64,000 bases of DNA from Rhizobium phaseoli (GTDB lineage Bacteria; Pseudomonadota; Alphaproteobacteria; Rhizobiales; Rhizobiaceae), in assembly GCF_010668805.1 (NCBI RefSeq), contig NZ_WUFT01000023.1:1-64000 (forward strand). The letters run 5' to 3'. Within the stretch, counting starts at the first letter, position 1, and the number at the start of each line of letters is the position of its first letter. This document shows, piece by piece, positions 1 to 6,846 of the stretch. Below the pieces are notes generated by a model. That model saw only the letters and a program-made list of their open reading frames with translations, did no database searches and was not told the origin of the DNA. A program made the position numbers and the translations under genes.

Positions 1-1
1 A

Positions 2-109
2 ACCGGCTCCAACGCTGCGCGAGATGAAAGCTTCGCGTTTCCGCCGGTTGCTCACACCGCGCCACTTGGCGTATTCAAAACCGCCGAGGCTCTAATCGCC
101 GCCGGATGA
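2..109 (+). CDS. Possible C-terminal end of a gene cut by the window edge
   Basis: Frame 2 is open from the left edge to a TGA at 107-109 and encodes about 35 residues ending in ..EALIAAG. Composition is compatible with a real C-terminus, but 35 codons can be open by chance and no family is recognised. The bases from 110 to 249 show no gene. Confidence 0.25.
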   Translation, partial: TGSNAARDESFAFPPVAHTAPLGVFKTAEALIAAG

Positions 110-249
110 AAATTCAGTGGCAGGTCACGGCTGTCGCGGAGAAAGTATAGCTGGATCGGACGGAATTGGTTCTCGCATCGTCATCATCTCAATCATGCCG
201 TGAATATAAGCCATATGCACCCGAGATGAGTCTCGAAAGCTGATGTGGT

Positions 250-1206
250 TTATTCTGCAGCATGCGCCTTCATTTGGTGCCTGAACCAGTCGAGCGTCAT
301 GGCGACACCCTGTTCGTAGCTGACCTTGCACGACCACTCGGGCATGACGTAATTCGCATTGGTCAGGTCCGGCCGCCTATTGGTCGGGTCCTGCGGCGGT
401 GGCGGCTCGAAGACGATCGGCACGCCGCCGACCAGCTTCGAGATATATTGCGCGACTTCGAGAACCGAGATCTCGCGATCGTTGCCGACGTTCAAAGGTC
501 CCTTATAGTCGGTTTCATTGATCCAGAAATAGCGTGCGAAACCATCGACGACGTCATCGACGTAGCCCCAGCTGCGCGACTGCTTGCCATCACCGAATAC
601 GGTAATCGGCTGGCCCGCCAGCGCCTGGGTGATGAAGTTGGAGACGGCGCGGCCGTCATCGGGCCGGGTGCGGGGACCGTAAATGTTGAAGGGACGCACG
701 ACCTTGAGGTCGAGCCCCTGGGTGCGCTGCATTTCAAACAGCAGCGATTCCGTGCACCTCTTGCTCTCGTCGTAGGATGAGCGCGGTCCGGTGCAGTCCA
801 CTTGGCCCCTATAGGATTCCGGCTGCGGCGACACCAGCGGGTCGCCATAGACTTCTGAGGTCGAGGTGAAGCCGAAACGTCCGCCCTTCTTCAAAAGCTC
901 CAGCAGCCGGAATGCCCCCAGAAGATTGGCGGAAATCGTCCTCTTCGGTTCTTTCATATACCATGGCGGCGATGCCGGGGAGGCAAGATGGTAGATTTCA
1001 TCGAATTTTTCAGAACTGCGCAGCGTCTCTACGTCCGACTTCACGAAGTGAAAGCGGGGATCGCTGATGTGGGCGATATTGTCGAAAAGTCCGGTCCAGA
1101 GATTGTCAACAACAACCAGCTTTTGGACGTCGGTTCTAAGTAAAATCCGGTCGCACAAATGCGATCCGATAAATCCAGCTCCACCAGAAATCAATACGCT
1201 TTTCAT
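250..1206 (-). CDS. NAD-dependent nucleotide-sugar epimerase/decarboxylase (UDP-glucuronate decarboxylase-like)
   Basis: This is a 318-residue short-chain dehydrogenase of the extended nucleotide-sugar type. The N-terminus has the NAD-binding GGAGFIGS motif, followed by VVDNLWTG, which binds the cofactor ribose. The catalytic Tyr-x3-Lys appears as SSYDESKR near residue 150, and RPFNIYGPR is the typical substrate-loop sequence. The overall pattern is closest to UDP-glucuronate decarboxylase (UDP-xylose synthase), which acts in the cytoplasm to supply sugars for surface polysaccharides. Substrate specificity cannot be fixed from sequence alone. The open frame extends 16 codons upstream, but the start chosen here places the Rossmann motif at the N-terminus as in the family. 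No glycosyltransferase neighbour is visible to the right. Confidence 0.85.
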   Translation of the reverse strand: MKSVLISGGAGFIGSHLCDRILLRTDVQKLVVVDNLWTGLFDNIAHISDPRFHFVKSDVETLRSSEKFDEIYHLASPASPPWYMKEPKRTISANLLGAFRLLELLKKGGRFGFTSTSEVYGDPLVSPQPESYRGQVDCTGPRSSYDESKRCTESLLFEMQRTQGLDLKVVRPFNIYGPRTRPDDGRAVSNFITQALAGQPITVFGDGKQSRSWGYVDDVVDGFARYFWINETDYKGPLNVGNDREISVLEVAQYISKLVGGVPIVFEPPPPQDPTNRRPDLTNANYVMPEWSCKVSYEQGVAMTLDWFRHQMKAHAAE

Positions 1207-1653
1207 TGCATCGCGCCTTGTGACTTTTAGAAGGTGAGTGTTTATTAGCATCACCTTTAAGGCGTGGCAATTAATTAGAAATATTCTAGAGAATCTCCCT
1301 TATTAATCTTAATTGTTAACGCGCGTTACTTAAAGTGGTATCGCCGGATTCGGCATCGGACCAATTGCGGCACGGGAGACCCGTCGACCCGGACGCATTT
1401 TATATCATGAGGATGCTGGCTGGCGCATCGGGCTAAAGTCTGACTCGATCTTCGGCAGCACAGTTTCAAGTGTTGGGAGAGCTAATGGATGTCACGCGGA
1501 GGTGTGCAGCTCACACCCGCTGCAATCGCGGCCGGTCACGGCGGCGATGCGGGCATTCTCGGGTTGGATCGGTGCGCAGCCGAGCGTTGTATCGTCATCG
1601 GAGCGCCCACGCGTGTGGGCGCTCCGAGCCGCGTCATTTATGGAATGCCAAGG
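1207..1653. other. Non-coding interval between epimerase and sugar-binding protein genes
   Basis: These 447 bases separate two minus-strand genes. The part near 1207-1350 is AT-rich and probably carries the epimerase promoter. The part near 1600-1625 holds a hairpin just past the sugar-binding protein gene. Open frames here overlap the ends of the real genes in other frames and look like noise. Confidence 0.6.
1600..1625 (-). terminator. Hairpin downstream of sugar-binding protein gene
   Basis: There is a perfect 11-bp inverted repeat (GGAGCGCCCAC / GTGGGCGCTCC) around a 4-base loop, 29 bases past the stop codon. No clear U-run follows, so it may stabilise the mRNA 3' end rather than act as an intrinsic terminator. 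Confidence 0.6.
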
Positions 1654-2643
1654 TTACTTCTGAATGCAGGTGTCCACAGTGTCCTTGGTGCATTCGTCAA
1701 GGCCGGTAAACACCGGATCCTCGACCTTCTTACCGGCTATCATGTCCATCATCACGGTTGGCGCCTTGTAGCCCATTTCGAACGGCCGCTGGCCGACGAG
1801 CGCGGTGACAAGGCCTTCCTTGGCGATCGCCACTTCGTCGCCGATCGTGTCGGCGGCGCCGATGACGAATTCGTTCTTGCCGATCTTGTCTGCCATCGGC
1901 TTGAACAGGTCGCGGTAGGGCTGCGGTGCGCCAAACAGCGGCCAGCCGCCCATGATGCCGAAGGCATCGAGGTCGGTATTGGCGGCGAGGATGTCAGTCA
2001 TCGCCTGCACGCCCTTGGCGCCATCGTCATTGGTGAACACAGGGCAGCCGGCAACCTCGGTCCAGCCGCCTTCACCTTTCAGCGCCGCCAGCCCCTTCTG
2101 GCCGCTCAACGTATCGCGCATGCCCTGGGCGCGGCGCAGAATGTTATCGGCGCCGGGATTGCCTTCGATGGTGCAGATCTTGCCGCCCTTCGGCTTGGCC
2201 TTCTTGATGTACTCCCCGATCTTTGCACCCATCAGGTAGTTGTCGGTGCCGAGATAGGTCTTGCGCAGAGCCGCGTCGTCAGCGGCAAGATCGGCATCGA
2301 GCGTCATGACGGGAACGCTCGGATTGGCTGTCTTCAACGTCTGGGCGATCAGCTTGGCGTTCGACGGCGAGATAGCGATGGCGGCGGTATCAGCTTTACC
2401 AAGCATATCCTGGACGATCTGCGCTTCGCCGGCTTCATCGGAGGTCGATGCCGGGCCGGTGTAGAAGCATTCGTATTCGGCGGATGCGTTTTCCTTATTC
2501 CACTTCTGGCAACCCTGGTTGATCGCCTCGAAGAACGGGTTGTCGAGGCCTTTGACGACGATAACCAGCTGCTTCTTGGCGGCTAGGGCCTGTCCGGCCG
2601 TCAGCGCCAGGACTGCGGCTGTAAGCAATAATGCCTTCCTCAT
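1654..2643 (-). CDS. Periplasmic sugar-binding protein of ABC transporter (RbsB family)
   Basis: This 329-residue protein begins with a signal peptide ending in GQALA near residue 21. It then follows the type-1 periplasmic binding protein fold: KGLDNPFFEAINQG opens the first strand and helix, and PVMTLDADLAADDAA resembles the family's hinge region. It should deliver a sugar to the divergent ATPase and permease at 3.9-5.8 kb. A strong ribosome binding site, GGGAGGAAG, precedes the ATG. The adjoining gene upstream encodes a sugar dehydrogenase-like enzyme 48 bp away in the same direction, so the two are probably cotranscribed. Paired cysteines (CQKW, ECF, ICT, GCP, ECT, TCI) are more numerous than usual for the family and suggest disulphides. 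The ligand is unknown. Confidence 0.88.
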   Translation of the reverse strand: MRKALLLTAAVLALTAGQALAAKKQLVIVVKGLDNPFFEAINQGCQKWNKENASAEYECFYTGPASTSDEAGEAQIVQDMLGKADTAAIAISPSNAKLIAQTLKTANPSVPVMTLDADLAADDAALRKTYLGTDNYLMGAKIGEYIKKAKPKGGKICTIEGNPGADNILRRAQGMRDTLSGQKGLAALKGEGGWTEVAGCPVFTNDDGAKGVQAMTDILAANTDLDAFGIMGGWPLFGAPQPYRDLFKPMADKIGKNEFVIGAADTIGDEVAIAKEGLVTALVGQRPFEMGYKAPTVMMDMIAGKKVEDPVFTGLDECTKDTVDTCIQK

Positions 2644-2691
2644 AGCTTCCTCCCATTGAAAAAGACGGGCGCTTCTGCACCCGCCGCGTGA

Positions 2692-3672
2692 TCAACCTGG
2701 ATACCAGACGACCCGAGGCTCCTCCTTCGAGCGCTGGTAGTCCCAAGCCGAATTGATAAGCTTTTCCAGATCGTAGGCCGGGTTCCAGTCCAGCAGATAT
2801 CTGGCCTTGCTGTTGTCCATCCAGTTCGAGTGAAACTGGCTTTCGATATTGACCGAGCCAAGCCTGCGCGTGCGGGAGAGATAAGCGGCAACCTCGCCAT
2901 AATCGACGGGACGATCCATGGCGATGTTGAAGAGCTCCCCCTTGGCGCGCGGATTGTCGATTGCCGCGAGGATCGCCGAGACGAGATCGTCGACATGGAC
3001 GAAATTGCGTTTCAGCGGCCGGCCGTCGGCATCGCGCAGCAGCGGCACTGTGCCATCGCGGAAATAACGCTCGGCATCGGCTGCCGGCACCAGCGTCTTC
3101 CAGTCCGGCCCGCCGAAGACATCGTCGCCGAAGGACAGCGTGTACTTGAAATCGTCCTTCTCCATGATCCACGGCGCCCGCAGGCAGCAGGTGTTGATGC
3201 CGTACTGGATGGCGAATTGCTCGAGCATCACTTCTTCCAGCACCTTGGACAGCGCGTAGCAGCCGGGATAGGCGCGATGCGGCGTCTTTTCGGTCAATGG
3301 CCCGTCATGGCGATAGAAGAAATGCCCGATGCCGGCATCGCCGCCGATCAGGATGAATTGCTCCGCCGTGGGGCTGGCGCGAAACGCCTCGAGCAGCCAG
3401 AACAGACCCTTGACGGTGATATCCATCACGTCGGCGGGGATTTCCTTGCAGGTGGCGAGATGCACGACATGGGTGACGCCGTCCATCGCCGCCGCCACGA
3501 CATCGCTGTCGGCGATCGAGCCCTTCACGACACTGACGCGGTCGGTTTCCTCGAGCACGCGATTATGACAAAGCGCGCGAATGCGTGCTTTGGAAAATTG
3601 CGGCTCGTCAAGCAGCCCAGTAATGAAGCGCCGCCCGACCTTGCCCGTAGCCCCGGTGACAAGGATCAGCAT
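2692..3672 (-). CDS. NAD-dependent epimerase/dehydratase family protein, sugar ABC-linked
   Basis: A 326-residue extended short-chain dehydrogenase. It starts with LVTGATGKVGRRF (NAD-binding GxxGxxG) and has the catalytic YALSKVLEE (Tyr-x3-Lys) near residue 150. The open frame runs about 860 bases further upstream and crosses the divergent ATPase gene; that extension is spurious, because the chosen ATG puts the Rossmann motif at residue 6. It lies between the binding protein gene and the divergent promoter, so it probably oxidises or epimerises the sugar that this transporter imports. Uronate dehydrogenase-like or aldose dehydrogenase activity would fit, but this is inference from context. 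Confidence 0.8.
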   Translation of the reverse strand: MLILVTGATGKVGRRFITGLLDEPQFSKARIRALCHNRVLEETDRVSVVKGSIADSDVVAAAMDGVTHVVHLATCKEIPADVMDITVKGLFWLLEAFRASPTAEQFILIGGDAGIGHFFYRHDGPLTEKTPHRAYPGCYALSKVLEEVMLEQFAIQYGINTCCLRAPWIMEKDDFKYTLSFGDDVFGGPDWKTLVPAADAERYFRDGTVPLLRDADGRPLKRNFVHVDDLVSAILAAIDNPRAKGELFNIAMDRPVDYGEVAAYLSRTRRLGSVNIESQFHSNWMDNSKARYLLDWNPAYDLEKLINSAWDYQRSKEEPRVVWYPG

Positions 3673-3927
3673 ACTTCTCTCCCCAGTAACAGCTAATATC
3701 CCCGCGTTTCCGGCGTCAATCTGTATTTGTCGTACAAAATAGATTTTTGTGATGAGAGGCTGATTTAGCGGACATTTGATTGACGATTCCTGGCGCTTTT
3801 GCATTAATGCACATAATCGCTTTTCCGGGAGGAGATCGGCCAAGCGAGATCGCAGGCGTCTGACTGGCAACCGGGTATTGGCACCGGCGGCGAAGGCAGG
3901 CCTGCAGGTTCCGGGGAGGGTAGTCGG
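3673..3927. promoter_or_regulatory. Divergent promoter region of the sugar ABC cassette
   Basis: This 255-base interval must hold promoters for the dehydrogenase/binding protein pair on the left and the ATPase/permease pair on the right. The stretch 3710-3780 is AT-rich. No regulator gene is adjacent, and no convincing operator palindrome was seen. An open frame runs into the ATPase gene from 3817 without an ATG. Confidence 0.5.
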
Positions 3928-4671
3928 CTGGTCGCGGTTCTCGAGCTCACCAATATTTCCAAACATTTCGGCGCCATCCAGGCGGTCAACGACGTGTCCT
4001 TCGCGCTCGAAGCCGGTCAGGTCGTCGGCCTGATGGGCGATAACGGCGCCGGCAAAAGCACGCTGGTCAAGATGATCGCCGGCAATTTTCGGCCGAGCGA
4101 GGGCACGATGCGGCTGGAGGGCCGGGAGATCGTCATGCACCGCCCGGTCGAGGCGCGTCAGCACGGCATCGAGATCGTCCATCAGGATCTGGCGCTCTGC
4201 AACAATCTGACGGCGGCCGCCAATGTCTTCCTCGGCCGCGAGCTCCGGCGCGGCATCGGTCCCCTGAAGGTTCTCGATTACAAGACGATGTACCGGCGCG
4301 CCGGCGAGATCTTCAGGGAATTGAAATCGGAAACCCGACCGCGCGACCTCGTCAAGCAGATGTCGGGTGGCCAGCGGCAGGCGGTGGCGATCGGGCGCAC
4401 CATGCTGTCGGAGGCCAAGATCGTGCTGATGGACGAGCCGACGGCGGCCATTTCGGTCCGCCAGGTGGCCGAAGTCCTTAATCTGATCCGCGAGCTGCGC
4501 GACCGCGGCATTGCGGTCGTGCTGATCAGCCATCGCATGCCCGATGTTTTCACCGTTGCCGACCGGGTGATCGTCATGCGCCGCGGCCGGAAGGTCGCCG
4601 ACAAGGCGATTGCCGCGAGTTCGCCTGAGGAAGTGACGGGTCTTATAACGGGCGCCATCGAACAGGTGTGA
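3928..4671 (+). CDS. Sugar ABC transporter ATP-binding protein, single-domain
   Basis: This ATPase has one ABC domain: an A-loop strand LELTNISKHFGA, Walker A GDNGAGKST, signature SGGQRQ, Walker B IVLMDEPTAA and switch His in VLISHRM. It should form a dimer that powers the permease encoded 90 bp downstream. The start is uncertain. The only ATG-like codon near the Walker A, GTG at 3994, would delete the conserved first beta strand. The frame is open from 3817 with no ATG, GTG or TTG before it. CTG at 3928 is chosen because GGGGAGGG lies about 7 bases upstream; this gives about 247 residues, close to the 250-260 of FrcA-type proteins. A nearby ATG at 3807 in another frame stops at once, so an inactivating or sequencing frameshift is possible. 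Confidence 0.75.
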   Translation: MVAVLELTNISKHFGAIQAVNDVSFALEAGQVVGLMGDNGAGKSTLVKMIAGNFRPSEGTMRLEGREIVMHRPVEARQHGIEIVHQDLALCNNLTAAANVFLGRELRRGIGPLKVLDYKTMYRRAGEIFRELKSETRPRDLVKQMSGGQRQAVAIGRTMLSEAKIVLMDEPTAAISVRQVAEVLNLIRELRDRGIAVVLISHRMPDVFTVADRVIVMRRGRKVADKAIAASSPEEVTGLITGAIEQV

Positions 4672-4760
4672 TCGATACTGCTTAATCCCGGGGAAGAAAT
4701 TCCTGCCGGAAGAAATATCCCCTAGGGGAGCATGCCCCTATCTGGAGTGAGAGGTCGAAG

Positions 4761-5759
4761 ATGGCAGTGACACTGGACCAGACGATTGCACAGAAGCAGC
4801 GCAGCCGGCTTGCGGAGTTTGTCGGCGGCCAGACATTCTGGGTGCTGATCGCCGTCATCCTGGCCTGTCTCTTCCTATCCTTTGCCACCGATTCCTTTGC
4901 GACGACGAAGAACCTCTATAACATCACCCGCAACGTCACCTTCGTCGCCATCATCGCGCTCGGCATGACGCTTGTTATCATCACAGGCGGCATCGACCTG
5001 TCGGTGGGTTCGGTGCTCTGCCTCTGCAGCATGGTGTTGGCGGTCACCATGAACGCCGGCTACTCCATCGAAGTCGGCATAACGGCGGCGATCGCCACGG
5101 CGCTTGTGGTCGGGGGCTTCAACGGCGTGTTGATCGCCTACCTCAATTTTCCGCCCTTCGTGGTGACGCTCGGCATGCTGTCGATTGCGCGCAGCTTAGC
5201 AATGGTCGCCTCGAACAACACTGTCGTCTACCAATTCGGCCCCGACCATGACAAACTGTTGGCGCTCGGCGGCGGCGCCTGGTTTTTCGGGATCGCCAAC
5301 CCGGTTCTCTACATGGTGGTTCTGGCGCTGCTGACCGGCTTCGTGCTGCGCTGGACCCGCTTCGGCCGCTATATCTTCGCCATCGGCGGCAATGAACACG
5401 CGGCAACGCTCACCGGCGTTCCCGTGCGCCGCATCAAGGTCGCCGTCTATATGATCTCGGCCTTGTCGGCCGGCATTGCCGGCATCGTCCAGACCGGCTG
5501 GCTCGGCGCCGTCACCACCAATATCGGCGCCGGCATGGAATTGCAGGTGATCGCCGCCGCCGTCATCGGCGGCGCCAACCTCGCCGGCGGCATCGGCACC
5601 GCCTTTGGCGCCCTGGTCGGCGCGGCGCTGATCGAAGTGATTCGCAACAGCCTCGGCCTGCTCGGCATCAACGCCTTCTGGCAGGGGACGTTTATCGGCG
5701 GGGCGATCGTGCTGGCGGTACTGTTCGACCGGATACGCAATTTGCGGCAGAGCGAGTAG
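4761..5759 (+). CDS. Sugar ABC transporter permease (RbsC/FrcC family)
   Basis: A 332-residue inner-membrane permease with about ten hydrophobic segments. It has the family signatures GMTLVIITGGIDLSVGS near residues 72-88 and AIGGNEHAATLTGVPV near 208-225, the latter being the coupling loop that contacts the ATPase. The C-terminal half contains the glycine-rich AAAVIGGANLAGGIGTAFGA stretch typical of RbsC. It follows the ATPase gene in the same operon and should form the channel for the sugar bound by the 1654-2643 product. The ribosome binding site GAGTGAGAGG is acceptable. Confidence 0.9.
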   Translation: MAVTLDQTIAQKQRSRLAEFVGGQTFWVLIAVILACLFLSFATDSFATTKNLYNITRNVTFVAIIALGMTLVIITGGIDLSVGSVLCLCSMVLAVTMNAGYSIEVGITAAIATALVVGGFNGVLIAYLNFPPFVVTLGMLSIARSLAMVASNNTVVYQFGPDHDKLLALGGGAWFFGIANPVLYMVVLALLTGFVLRWTRFGRYIFAIGGNEHAATLTGVPVRRIKVAVYMISALSAGIAGIVQTGWLGAVTTNIGAGMELQVIAAAVIGGANLAGGIGTAFGALVGAALIEVIRNSLGLLGINAFWQGTFIGGAIVLAVLFDRIRNLRQSE

Positions 5760-6081
5760 GGTTGGGAGGGATCCGCGGCACCTGACGGGTGTGATCCGGA
5801 CCTGTTGAGGCATCGATCCCTCTGCCTGGGCCTCATGGATCCGTGAAGACAGCAATATACCCGCCTTTGGCAGAGTATTAACGATCGGTCGGTCCCCCGG
5901 CGGTCAGGTCGTAAGCTCGCCTTCTCTGTCCATCGGAACCCGGTTCCCAACCTCCCATACATTGGCAATCCGCTCCGTTAGTTACTGTAACATACGTCCC
6001 CAAAGGCAGGGCGGTATGCAATTCTCAGCATGACAGGACCAGCATCACAATGCCGGCGATGACATGCGGGGAGGAAGTAAG
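5760..6081. promoter_or_regulatory. Upstream region of the nap operon
   Basis: These 322 non-coding bases precede napE and presumably carry the nap promoter. The only palindrome noted is GTTACTGTAAC at 5981-5991, about 90 bases before the napE start. No canonical FNR/FixK box (TTGAT-N4-ATCAA) was seen, so oxygen control through FixK is not evident by eye. Confidence 0.45.
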
Positions 6082-6273
6082 ATGCTACAGCCCGTCCAAG
6101 GCGGCTCTGCGGACACGCAGCCGCCGAACAGGAGGAAGATCGAGCTTGTCACCTTCTTCGCACTTGCTTTCGGCATCTGGCCGGTGATCGCCGTCGGCGT
6201 CGTTGGCAGCTACGGCTTCGCCGTCTGGATGTGGCAAATCGTCTTCGGACCTCCGGGTCCTCCTGGTCATTGA
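6082..6273 (+). CDS. napE: Periplasmic nitrate reductase component NapE
   Basis: A 63-residue protein with one strongly hydrophobic segment (about residues 20-50). It shows the NapE pattern of a basic KIELVTFF entry followed by a WPVIAVGVVGSYGFAVW membrane span. NapE is a small inner-membrane protein that opens many nap operons in alphaproteobacteria; its exact role is not established. ATG 6082 is chosen over an in-frame ATG at 6064 because GGGGAGGAAG sits just upstream. It is first in the napEFDABC operon. Confidence 0.88.
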   Translation: MLQPVQGGSADTQPPNRRKIELVTFFALAFGIWPVIAVGVVGSYGFAVWMWQIVFGPPGPPGH

Positions 6274-6281
6274 GGCGCGCC

Positions 6282-6596
6282 ATGCAGACAAAGGCGCTGT
6301 CTCGCCGACAACTGCTCCTCGGCCGTCCCGACCCGGCATCCGAGCCGGACGCGTCAACATCCGTGCCTCACACGGCCATGGTGACGGAAGCCTGCCTGTC
6401 CAAGCGGGGTGTTGCCTGCCGGTCGTGCGACGAAAGCTGTCCCGAGAATGCAATCCGATTCCGGCCGCGGATCGGCGGGCCGTTTCTTCCCGAGATCGAC
6501 GAAAAACTCTGCACCGGATGCGACGCCTGCCTTGCAGTCTGTCCGGTCGGCGCAATCGCGACCCGGGCAAATGGACTGGAGGGTCGCAATGCCTGA
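6282..6596 (+). CDS. napF: Short NapF-type ferredoxin with two of four iron-sulphur motifs
   Basis: A 104-residue cytoplasmic ferredoxin. The N-terminus SRRQLLLG matches the start of NapF, and the second half has CRSCDESCP and CTGCDACLAVCP plus single upstream cysteines for two [4Fe-4S] clusters. NapF is normally about 160 residues with four clusters and helps to mature or load NapA before export. Here the part between the N-terminal leader and the third cluster region, roughly 55 residues with the first two clusters, is missing, but the frame is intact. It overlaps napD by 8 bases, so translation is probably coupled. The start follows napE by 8 bases with a weak ribosome binding site. Confidence 0.82.
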   Translation: MQTKALSRRQLLLGRPDPASEPDASTSVPHTAMVTEACLSKRGVACRSCDESCPENAIRFRPRIGGPFLPEIDEKLCTGCDACLAVCPVGAIATRANGLEGRNA

Positions 6597-6846
6597 AACT
6601 CCATCGCTCTATCATATATCGAGCGCGGTCGTCGCGACGCTGCCTACCGCGACGCTTAGCGTTCTCAGCCAGCTTGCGGTGATGAAAAACGTTGAAGTCC
6701 ACGGCCATGGCGGCGGCAAGATTGTCATCGTCATCGAAGGGACAAGCACAGGCATGATGGGCGAATGCCTGTCGCGCATATCGCTGTTCGATGGGGTCAT
6801 CTCCGCGAATATGGTTTTCGAACACATCGAAACGGAGGGGGCGTAG
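6589..6846 (+). CDS. napD: NapA chaperone NapD
   Basis: An 85-residue protein of the NapD family. It has the ferredoxin-like fold pattern: IYHISS-like first strand, PTATLSVLSQLAVMKNVEVH helix-strand, GGGKIVIVIEG and a C-terminal FEHIE. NapD binds the twin-arginine signal peptide of NapA in the cytoplasm and holds it until the molybdenum cofactor is inserted. The gene overlaps napF by 8 bases and directly abuts napA at 6847, the usual order. The open frame extends upstream, but this start begins at the family's N-terminus. Confidence 0.9.
   Translation: MPETPSLYHISSAVVATLPTATLSVLSQLAVMKNVEVHGHGGGKIVIVIEGTSTGMMGECLSRISLFDGVISANMVFEHIETEGA

Noticed and set aside
3673..4533. N-terminal 287-codon extension of the dehydrogenase frame
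   Set aside because: It crosses the divergent promoter and the antisense of the ATPase gene, and the family's Rossmann motif starts only at 3672.
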